Of a DNA stretch of 9,338 nucleotides, positions 1-5,612 are shown piece by piece. Position numbers and translations under genes: made by a program. Every line of letters begins with the position of its first letter. The stretch's first letter is position 1. Source of the stretch: Prosthecobacter debontii (GTDB lineage Bacteria; Verrucomicrobiota; Verrucomicrobiia; Verrucomicrobiales; Akkermansiaceae). The stretch is taken from the NCBI GenBank assembly GCA_945885485.1, contig CAMCYT010000091.1, forward strand, positions 1 through 9,338. The letters are read 5' to 3'. The notes beneath the pieces were generated by a model. The model had not been told where the DNA came from and did not search any database. It worked only from the letters and a program-made list of their open reading frames with translations.

Positions 1-788
1 TGGCGGGTCGGGTGGAAATCATTGAGCTCACTGGATTTCAGCAACACGAAATTGCAGCCAATCTGCTCGATAGGCTTTGGCTGCGCGGCGGATTTCCGCG
101 TTCCTTTTTGGCGTCCAGTGAGAATGATAGTTATGACTGGAGACGAAACTTTTCGCGCACGTTTTTGGAGCGTGATTTGGGAGCTTTGGGATTCCGTATG
201 GCGCCGCAGGCGATGGCGCGTTTCTGGATCATGCTTGCGCACTATCATGGGCAATTATGGAATGGCAGCGAGATCGCGGCATCCATGGGCATCGCTTACA
301 ATACTGCAAGTTCATACCTCGACGCATTGGAGCAAACATTCATGATTCGACGTTTATTGCCGTGGCATACCAATATTGGTAAGCGCTTGGTGAAAACTCC
401 TAAAATATACTTCAGGGATAGCGGTATGCTGCATGCGCAGTTGGGTGTATCAAACCATGCGGCACTCATCGCGCATCCGAAGTTGGGCGCATCATGGGAA
501 GGTTTCGCGCTAGAACAATTGATCGCCGCGCATGCAGGGGACGAGGCCTATTTTTACGCCATACATAGTGGCTCAGAGCTAGATTTGTATTTTCCCACAC
601 GTTCGCTCGGGATCGAAATTAAGTTCAACGATGCCCCCAAAGTAACGCGCTCCATGTATATCACGATGCAGGATTTGGGATTGAAAGAGCTACGGGTGGT
701 CTATCCCGGAAAACAAAGTTTCGAACTAGCTGAAGGAATTAAGGCGATGTCGTTGGAACAGGCTTGTGCATTGGCAGACTTCAAATAG
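1..788 (+). CDS. AAA ATPase with DUF4143 C-terminal domain (5' truncated)
   Basis: This is the C-terminal part of a COG1373-type predicted ATPase. The reading frame is already open at base 3 and encodes AGRVEIIELTGF, the segment that follows the conserved Ser-Leu in the AAA_14 domain. The GTG at base 12 is therefore internal and the P-loop lies left of the window. Visible family marks are a W-x-RGGFP stretch, a TFLERDL stretch, a winged-helix-like region (GSEIAASMGIAYNTASSYLD) and a C-terminal DUF4143 part. The latter has a Glu in GASWEGFALEQL, then SELDLYF, then GIEIKF, which matches the spaced E...D...ExK pattern of a PD-(D/E)XK nuclease-like fold. The biological role of such proteins is poorly known; some sit in mobile or defence-like neighbourhoods. 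The 3' end is intact (TAG). The next feature is the repeat starting about 10 nt downstream. The family call is firm, the function is not. Confidence 0.88.
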   Translation, partial: AGRVEIIELTGFQQHEIAANLLDRLWLRGGFPRSFLASSENDSYDWRRNFSRTFLERDLGALGFRMAPQAMARFWIMLAHYHGQLWNGSEIAASMGIAYNTASSYLDALEQTFMIRRLLPWHTNIGKRLVKTPKIYFRDSGMLHAQLGVSNHAALIAHPKLGASWEGFALEQLIAAHAGDEAYFYAIHSGSELDLYFPTRSLGIEIKFNDAPKVTRSMYITMQDLGLKELRVVYPGKQSFELAEGIKAMSLEQACALADFK

Positions 789-840
789 GGACAGAATGGA
801 ATGGCACGTGATTAAGGCTGATTTCGCTGATTGGACAAAG

Positions 841-867
841 GGGAGCGCGGGCATCTTGCCCGCTTCC
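841..867 (+). repeat. REP-like hairpin unit, left copy
   Basis: The unit begins GGGAGCGCGGGC and forms a hairpin with a 6-bp stem GCGGGC (847-852)/GCCCGC (858-863) and a 5-nt loop. It is the mirror copy of the unit at 901-927. Its stem arms can also pair with the partner copy over 841-852/916-927, giving a longer cruciform. Confidence 0.75.
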
Positions 868-900
868 AGGAGGTGGGACGTCTCACCCTAAAGCTACCAA

Positions 901-927
901 GCAAGCGGGCGGGACGCCCGCGCTCCC
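901..927 (-). repeat. REP-like hairpin unit, right inverted copy
   Basis: This is the inverted copy of the 841-867 unit. The stem GCGGGC (905-910)/GCCCGC (916-921) is unchanged. Three of the four differences from the left copy fall in the 5-nt loop and are all transitions, and the fourth is near the unit's end. A conserved stem with a variable loop suggests that structure matters rather than exact sequence. Confidence 0.75.
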
Positions 928-1030
928 TTTTACGCTATATGATTACCATGATCGAAAATTCATTGATGCTTAGAGGTGCCTTGCTTAATCACGTGCCATT
1001 CGGAACAGACCGTAGACTGCAGACGATGTT

Positions 1031-1061
1031 TTAGCTTTCGCGCGTCTCACTTTGAAGCTAA
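1031..1061 (+). promoter_or_regulatory. 5' leader inverted repeat before the DUF1080 gene
   Basis: TTAGCTT (1031-1037) and AAGCTAA (1055-1061) form a 7-bp inverted repeat with a 17-nt spacer, ending 10 nt before the chosen ATG at 1072. An overlapping alternative pairing, AGACG (1021-1025) with CGTCT (1043-1047), is mutually exclusive with it. This could be an operator dyad or a leader RNA structure, or chance. No recognisable -35/-10 pair was found nearby. Confidence 0.25.
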
Positions 1062-1071
1062 GCAAATAGAT

Positions 1072-2079
1072 ATGAAATCAAGTTCCGTCATCCATTGTGT
1101 GTTCGCGTTGTTAATTCTTGGCATTTGCCAAGCACGTGCAGAGCAGACCAAAGAGAAGATCTGGACCGATCCTGAAGTCGCGCTGAGTGAAGATCCTGAT
1201 TTTTCGATTCAGGGAGAATATGGAAGTGCAAAACCAGAAGGTGCCACTGATGGGGTTCAGGTCATAGCACTTGGCGGCGGCACGTTTGATGCCTATCTGC
1301 TGGAAGGCGGACTGCCGAGCTTGGGATGGACTCCTGATAAGACGCGCACCATTCTTAAAGGCACACGTCAGGAAGATAAAATTGTTTTCGAAAGTGCCGA
1401 CAAATCGATCACGGCAACGATTCAAGACGGCAAGTGGATTCTAACAGACAAGGATGGCAAGAAATCGGAACTGTCGCGCATTGAGCGTAAGAGTCCGACT
1501 CTGGGTATGACTGCGCCGAAGGACGCTTTGGTTTTGTTTGATGGAAGTTCGGCAGAGCAGTGGGAAAAGGGAAAAGTTGAAAACGGCTTTCTCGCTTCTG
1601 GCTGTACCAGCAAGCAACGTTTCGCAAGTTATCGTCTTCACCTCGAATTCCGCACGCCCTACAAGCCCACCGCTCGTGGACAGGGGCGAGGCAACAGCGG
1701 CATCTATCACAGCGGCCGTTGGGAAACCCAGGTGCTTGACTCCTTCGGGCTCGATGGAAAGGACAACGAGTGCGGAGGAATTTATTCGGTCTCAAAACCG
1801 AAACTCAACATGTGCCTGCCTCCACTCGCATGGCAGACGTATGATGTCGATTTCACTGCCGCTAAATTTGATGCCGAAGGCAAACGGACCGCTTGGCCAC
1901 GGATCACCGTGAGGCTCAATGGTGTGCTCGTGCATGAAGACTTAGAACTCAACAAGGACTTCACCACCGCTGCTCCGATGTCGACTCCGCTCGTAAATAC
2001 CGAGGGTCCGGTTCATATTCAAGATCATGGCAATCCGGTCTTTTTTCGCAACATTTGGATCGTGCCGGTGAAGCACTGA
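1072..2079 (+). CDS. secreted DUF1080 protein (3-keto-disaccharide hydrolase type)
   Basis: A 335-residue exported protein. ATG 1072 is chosen because it yields a clean signal peptide (MKSSSVIHCVFALLILGICQARA, cut near A23/E24). The frame stays open to a GTG at 976, but that lies in the upstream repeat and would bury the signal peptide. Residues about 24-145 form the N-terminal module often found with this family (IQGEY, QVIALGGGTFDAYLLEGGLP). Residues about 150-335 are the DUF1080 beta-jellyroll: LVLFDGSS, GCTSKQRFASYRLHLEFRTP, RGNSGIYHSGRWETQVLDSF, ECGGIY, CLPPLAWQTYDVDF, LNGVLVHEDLEL and HGNPVFFRNIWIV. Length is normal and both ends are intact. Members cleave 3-keto-glycosides or bind carbohydrate in the periplasm; the substrate is unknown here. 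No Shine-Dalgarno is visible. The family is confident, the enzymatic activity is inferred. Confidence 0.9.
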   Translation: MKSSSVIHCVFALLILGICQARAEQTKEKIWTDPEVALSEDPDFSIQGEYGSAKPEGATDGVQVIALGGGTFDAYLLEGGLPSLGWTPDKTRTILKGTRQEDKIVFESADKSITATIQDGKWILTDKDGKKSELSRIERKSPTLGMTAPKDALVLFDGSSAEQWEKGKVENGFLASGCTSKQRFASYRLHLEFRTPYKPTARGQGRGNSGIYHSGRWETQVLDSFGLDGKDNECGGIYSVSKPKLNMCLPPLAWQTYDVDFTAAKFDAEGKRTAWPRITVRLNGVLVHEDLELNKDFTTAAPMSTPLVNTEGPVHIQDHGNPVFFRNIWIVPVKH

Positions 2080-2142
2080 AGCGGGATTAAGTCGATGTTG
2101 TGAGGATACCCGAAGAGCGCGGTCTAGCCACCAGCAAACCGC

Positions 2143-2162
2143 TGCCAAATGAAATCTTGGCA
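2143..2162. promoter_or_regulatory. TGCCAA-N8-TTGGCA dyad in the DUF1080-symporter gap
   Basis: A perfect 6-bp inverted repeat with an 8-nt AT-rich spacer lies 64 nt after the DUF1080 stop and 184 nt before the symporter start. It has no T-run, so it is unlikely to be a classical terminator; an operator for a transport gene is possible. The rest of the 267-nt gap (2080-2346) holds no convincing ORF, RNA gene or sigma-70-like promoter that I can see. Confidence 0.2.
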
Positions 2163-2346
2163 AAACAGTCCGGATAGTTACGCTCGCGACACATGAAACG
2201 CGCTGTGAAATCTCCAGATTCCGCCTCATATCGAGGTGAGCCGAAGTTTTTTCTTACCGAAACCCGCTAGGTTATCACAGAGTAGGTTCCTCGCTCGCCC
2301 CGCATGCCATATCCATCAAAACCCACAATAGAAAACTGATATCAAT

Positions 2347-4149
2347 ATGTTAAATTCATTCGTTGTTCCTATCCTCGCCAGTGTCAGTAGTAGCGCTGGA
2401 GGCGCCCTAGGAAGTGGCCTCAAGTTTGATCTCGATATGGTTGATTGGTCGATCCTCTCCATTTACCTAGCGTTTGTCATTGGCATCGGTTTCGCGTTGA
2501 AACGCCAAACCAAAACGGCTGAGGATTTTCTTTTATCAGGCCGTTCGATCCCGGGTTGGATCACGGGTCTCGCTTTCATTTCCGCAAACCTCGGGGCACA
2601 GGAACTCATCGGCATGGCGGCGTCTGGTGCCGAGTATGGCATCATGACCTCCCACTTCTACTGGGTGGGGGCGATTCCGGCGATGGTGTTCCTCGGTATT
2701 TTCATGATGCCGATGTATTACGGGTCCAAGGCCAAGTCGGTGCCTGAGTATTTGAAAATGCGCTACGATGAGCGCACCCGCGTTTTTAACTCGGTATCGT
2801 TTGCTTTCATGACCATCTTTTCATCCGGTATCTCGATGCATGCTCTGGCCGATCTACTCACCGCATTGGTTGGGTGGAACTACTATGGTTGGCTTGTCGT
2901 TACTTCTGTGATCGTCCTCGCCTATGTCCTTAAAGGTGGCTTGAGCTCGGCGATCTATAACGAGGTTTTGCAATTTTTCATGATCGTCTTCGGTATCGCG
3001 CCGCTGGCCTATCTCGCCTTGAAAAATGTTGGCGGCTGGGACGGGCTCGTCACCAAGTTGCAGGCCTCCCCGCTCGGTGATGGTTCCATCCATTCGTGGG
3101 CGCAGACCGCCACCGGCGATAACCCGATGGGCGTGCCATGGTATGGCATTATTTTCGGCCTCGGCTTTGTGCTTTCTTTCGGTTACTGGACCACAAACTT
3201 CGCCGAAGTGCAGCGCGCACTTGCTGCAAACTCAATGGGTGCCGCACGCCGCACGCCTATCGTCGGAGCAATTCCGAAAATGTTGTTTCCAGCCATCATC
3301 ATCCTTCCCGGTATGATCGCTTACGCGCTCACCTTGGATGGTGCCTCAAGCGGCTACGCGATTCCCGCAAAGCTTGATGCAAATGGTGTTGCCATGCTCG
3401 ATAGTGCGGGGAATGCGGTGATGAATTACAATCAGGTTCTACCCTCAATGATTCTCCACTATTTCCCTAACGGACTACTGGGGCTCGCACTTACCGCGCT
3501 GATGGCATCTTTCATGTCCGGTATGGCGGCAAACGTGACCGCCTTCAACACGGTATGGACCTATGACCTTTACTCGCAGATGGCGGGTGGCAAGAAAACG
3601 GATCGCCAGCTTTTAAATATGGGCAAGCTCGCCACCATCGCCGGCATCATTCTGGCCATGGGATGCGCGCTGATCGCGGCGAAGTATAACAACATCATGG
3701 CGATTCTTCAGTTGATCTTTGGTTTCGTGAACGCGCCCTTGTTCGCGACCTTCCTACTCGGAATGTTTACCAAGCGTTCTAACAATGCGGGTGCGTTTTG
3801 GGGTCTGTTAATAGGCACTTCCACCGCAGTGGCTTTCCATGGTCTGTCTTGGGTTACTGGCAATGGCCCCGGTGTCAAAGGAGCTTGGATCGCTCAAGTT
3901 TTTGAGTATCCAAAAGACCTCTCGCAAAGTTTCATGGTCGCCATCGTCGCCTTCAGCGTTACTTTCGTAGTCAATGCTGGCCTATCACTTGCTTGCAAAC
4001 GGAATAAAACGGATGAGGAACTTGCTGGTCTCGTTTATTCTCTCACCCCCAAACAACTGTCAGGTCAAGAAGCATGGATCATGCGGCCGGCAGTGCTTGG
4101 TACCATCGTTATGATCGCTGCAATTATTCTCAATTATATCTTCTGGTAA
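2347..4149 (+). CDS. SSS-family sodium:solute symporter
   Basis: A 600-residue inner-membrane Na+-coupled importer of the SLC5/SSS family (LeuT fold), with about 13-14 hydrophobic helices. Family marks: DWSILSIYLAFVIGIGF at about 33-49; the TM1-2 region with EDFLLSGRSIPGW (59-71) and SANLGAQELIGMAASGAEYG (79-98); SVPEYLKMRY (131-140); the SSS signature GGLSSAIYNEVLQFF (197-211); WTTNFAEVQRALAA (281-294); and the TM8 region FMSGMAANVTAFNTVWTYDLY (389-409). The sugar-type subgroup with this TM8 motif is common in PVC bacteria, but the substrate (sugar, sugar acid or other) cannot be fixed. The cytoplasmic tail after about residue 551 resembles SGLT-like members, with a last hydrophobic helix at 581-600. 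The preceding leader is A/C-rich with no Shine-Dalgarno. It probably forms an operon with the mini-protein 21 nt downstream. Its position after the DUF1080 gene suggests uptake of a carbohydrate product (inference). Confidence 0.94.
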   Translation: MLNSFVVPILASVSSSAGGALGSGLKFDLDMVDWSILSIYLAFVIGIGFALKRQTKTAEDFLLSGRSIPGWITGLAFISANLGAQELIGMAASGAEYGIMTSHFYWVGAIPAMVFLGIFMMPMYYGSKAKSVPEYLKMRYDERTRVFNSVSFAFMTIFSSGISMHALADLLTALVGWNYYGWLVVTSVIVLAYVLKGGLSSAIYNEVLQFFMIVFGIAPLAYLALKNVGGWDGLVTKLQASPLGDGSIHSWAQTATGDNPMGVPWYGIIFGLGFVLSFGYWTTNFAEVQRALAANSMGAARRTPIVGAIPKMLFPAIIILPGMIAYALTLDGASSGYAIPAKLDANGVAMLDSAGNAVMNYNQVLPSMILHYFPNGLLGLALTALMASFMSGMAANVTAFNTVWTYDLYSQMAGGKKTDRQLLNMGKLATIAGIILAMGCALIAAKYNNIMAILQLIFGFVNAPLFATFLLGMFTKRSNNAGAFWGLLIGTSTAVAFHGLSWVTGNGPGVKGAWIAQVFEYPKDLSQSFMVAIVAFSVTFVVNAGLSLACKRNKTDEELAGLVYSLTPKQLSGQEAWIMRPAVLGTIVMIAAIILNYIFW

Positions 4150-4170
4150 CTCACTCAACCCACTACTTCT

Positions 4171-4371
4171 ATGGACCTTCGTCTTCCCATCGGCATTATC
4201 TTCACTCTCTATGGCCTAATCCTAATCGGGTATGGCTTCTTCACCAAAGGGGGTGAAATGTATAGCAAATCCCTAGGGATTAACATCAACATCATCTGGG
4301 GAATCGTCCTACTCGTCTTCGGGTTGGTCATGTATTTCTTCTCCAGATGCGGAAAGAACAAGAATACCTGA
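4171..4371 (+). CDS. two-helix mini membrane protein next to the symporter
   Basis: A 66-residue protein with two predicted membrane helices (about residues 6-24 and 37-57). They are joined by a polar loop containing GGEMYSKSLGININ and followed by a short basic tail (SRCGKNKNT). It starts 21 nt after the symporter stop on the same strand. I recall similar MDLR-type small proteins beside SSS symporters in PVC bacteria, but cannot verify this here. It may be an accessory subunit or stabiliser of the transporter, as small subunits are for some other carriers; this is inference. The ATG is preceded by a C/T-rich stretch without Shine-Dalgarno, so translation may be coupled to the symporter. It is unlikely to be spurious because it has clean two-helix topology and tight spacing. 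Confidence 0.78.
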   Translation: MDLRLPIGIIFTLYGLILIGYGFFTKGGEMYSKSLGININIIWGIVLLVFGLVMYFFSRCGKNKNT

Positions 4372-4410
4372 GGAACTCCTTCGCAAATACTCACGACACC
4401 GAAAGTGAAA

Positions 4411-4446
4411 TTTACATTCTGTTTACAGACACAATTGAGATGTCTG
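4411..4446 (+). promoter_or_regulatory. candidate regulatory region before the DUF2306-cytochrome operon
   Basis: Two direct TTTACA copies (4411-4416 and 4422-4427) stand 11 nt apart, about one helical turn. The second copy overlaps a dyad CAGACA (4426-4431)/TGTCTG (4441-4446) around CAATTGAGA. This sits 14-49 nt before the GTG start at 4460, in the only gap (88 nt) between the symporter pair and the next gene block. The TTTACA copies could act as -35 elements, but no good -10 hexamer follows at 16-18 nt. Confidence 0.3.
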
Positions 4447-4459
4447 GCAATCTGGATGA

Positions 4460-5158
4460 GTGAAAAGGATTCAACTCTGCTTTCGGATTCTAGGCTGGCT
4501 GGCGCTGGTGTTTTTCTCCGGTTTGCTGATTTATAACAGTCTTCCGTATTTCAATGCGCCGCGAACGCATGCGTTTGTTTGGGAAAAAGGCGCGCTAGCG
4601 GAGCGACCTGTCTGGTTGATCTGCCTGGTCATTCATGTCATCGCGGGAGTGGTGTGTCTGGTTGCTTCCTTTCTGCAATTTTTCCGTCCACTGTTGCGCC
4701 TTGCACCGTGGCTGCATCGTTGGTTGGGGCGGGCCTATGTGGGTAGTATTCTGATCTTCATGTCCCCGACGGGTTTTTACCTGGCGTTTTTCGCCCATGG
4801 CGGATGGCTGGGGACGATGGGATTTCTGATCTTGGGTGTAGCGACCACGCTGACAACTTGGAAAGGTTGGATGGCGATGCGGCGGCATCAACTTCAGCAG
4901 CACATCACATGGATGATCCGCTCCTTCGCGATGGTCACCACGGCTCTAACATTTCGCATTGAGCACATCGTTTTTCAAGAACTCGGCCTAGCTGCCGAAA
5001 CCGGATTTCTCGTCGCGCTCTACCTAAGTATTATTGGCAACGCACTTGTTGCTGAATGGCTGCTTTGGAGAATTCGACGGAAGAAAAACAAAACACCTAA
5101 CCTAACAAAAAACTATGAAACCAAAAATGTCATTTCTGTATCTGCTGTTATCAGCTAG
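4460..5158 (+). CDS. DUF2306 integral membrane protein
   Basis: A 232-residue protein with about six membrane helices (near 10-30, 51-74, 91-112, 116-137, 152-173 and 182-204). The DUF2306 marks are LHRWLGRAYVGSIL (85-98), a second motif HQLQQHITWMIRSFAMV (143-159) and the LTFRIEHI helix (163-170). Histidines at 59, 86, 143, 148 and 169 lie in or next to helices and could bind metal or heme, though the family's function is not established. The start is GTG at 4460, because no better in-frame start precedes the first helix. The C-terminal tail after about residue 206 (KKKNKTPNLTKNY...) is hydrophilic, overlaps the next gene by 44 nt, and looks like read-through past a lost stop (see findings). 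It is probably the first gene of the cytochrome operon. Confidence 0.82.
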   Translation: MKRIQLCFRILGWLALVFFSGLLIYNSLPYFNAPRTHAFVWEKGALAERPVWLICLVIHVIAGVVCLVASFLQFFRPLLRLAPWLHRWLGRAYVGSILIFMSPTGFYLAFFAHGGWLGTMGFLILGVATTLTTWKGWMAMRRHQLQQHITWMIRSFAMVTTALTFRIEHIVFQELGLAAETGFLVALYLSIIGNALVAEWLLWRIRRKKNKTPNLTKNYETKNVISVSAVIS

Positions 5159-5564
5159 TGCTGTAACCATTATGCCTGTTGTGTCCGAAGACGCGGCGAA
5201 GTCTGTCGTAAAAACCGAAGCTCAACTAGCGCAAGAAAGGCAACAAGCCTGCTATGTTGCGATCGAGAGTCAGATTCTACAGCACATCAATCCTGAGGTA
5301 TCGCGGGCAGATCGATTTTCTCGGGTGATACGGCCCATGTCGGCGCAATATTATGCGGGTAGTATCGTCAGTGAAAACGCGGATGGGATAGTTGGATTTC
5401 AGATCAATTATATCGACCGAATGGCTCTGAAACCTAGCTCTGTCATTGTTGCCACAGGGACTTATAATAGTAAAAACGGTGAGCTTTTGCTCAAAGATGA
5501 CCAAAGCGGAGAGTTCGTTGTGGCGTCTGCGCATTCATTGCTCAAAAAGAAAACAAACACCTGA
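5115..5564 (+). CDS. small secreted protein, family not recognised
   Basis: A 149-residue protein that I do not recognise. The N-terminus is a probable signal peptide (MKPKMSFLYLLLSASAVTIM, cut somewhere near residues 20-27); M5 at 5127 is an alternative start. The rest is soluble: a helical, Gln/Glu/Ala-rich stretch (about 28-60, ending in QILQHINPE), then a beta-rich half with YYAGSIV, GIVGFQINYIDR, SSVIVATGTYNSKNGELLL and a basic C-terminus (KKKTNT). It has one cysteine (C46), so no disulfide within a monomer, and no CxxCH. It overlaps the DUF2306 gene by 44 nt and ends 48 nt before the cytochrome gene, which suggests co-expression with both. It reads as a real gene from its signal peptide, the operon spacing and the lack of competing frames. 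A periplasmic partner of the cytochrome is only a guess. Confidence 0.65.
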   Translation: MKPKMSFLYLLLSASAVTIMPVVSEDAAKSVVKTEAQLAQERQQACYVAIESQILQHINPEVSRADRFSRVIRPMSAQYYAGSIVSENADGIVGFQINYIDRMALKPSSVIVATGTYNSKNGELLLKDDQSGEFVVASAHSLLKKKTNT

Positions 5565-5612
5565 TTAGGCTTTGCTCTTGCGAGAAATTGGGCCAAGCGG
5601 CAGCTTTTAAAC

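Larger units (their letters stand above)
799..1001. repeat. BIME/MITE-like nested inverted-repeat element
   Basis: The outer ends are a perfect 18-bp inverted repeat: GAATGGCACGTGATTAAG at 799-816 and its reverse complement at 984-1001. Inside lie two facing copies of a 27-nt REP-like unit, at 841-867 and inverted at 901-927, identical at 23 of 27 positions. Each forms a hairpin with the same GCGGGC/GCCCGC stem: 847-863 with loop ATCTT, and 905-921 with loop GGGAC. Between them is an imperfect dyad GGTGGGACGTCTCACC (872-887). Paired inverted REPs are the hallmark of BIMEs, which are mobilised by RAYT (Y1, IS200-like) transposases. The terminal repeats also look MITE-like. No transposase gene is in the window, so movement in trans is inferred. 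A short open frame across it (831-1034) looks like accidental translation of the repeat. Confidence 0.8.

Noticed and set aside
12..14. GTG at 12 as the true start of the first gene
   Set aside because: The frame is open to the window edge and the preceding residues (AGR) match the conserved ATPase sequence, so the gene is truncated by the window rather than starting here.
831..1034. 67-codon + strand ORF
   Set aside because: It lies mostly within the inverted-repeat element and encodes a low-complexity basic peptide with no domain; best explained as accidental translation of a repeat.
976..1071. GTG at 976 as start of the DUF1080 gene
   Set aside because: The extension comes from the repeat, has no family similarity and would place the signal peptide internally; ATG 1072 fits better.
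1409..1795. 128-codon minus-strand ORF opposite the DUF1080 gene
   Set aside because: It is antisense to a confidently assigned protein, Cys/Arg-rich with no domain, and has no promoter or partner gene.
1942..2229. 95-codon minus-strand ORF across the gap after the DUF1080 gene
   Set aside because: About half of it is antisense to the DUF1080 3' end, the composition is Arg/His/Ser-rich with no domain, and it has no plausible start signal.
2224..2258. Short hairpins and a T-run (2247-2252) considered as a terminator
   Set aside because: The CCTC/GAGG stem is only 4 bp and not adjacent to the T-run, while the other pairing puts the T-run in its loop; neither has terminator geometry.
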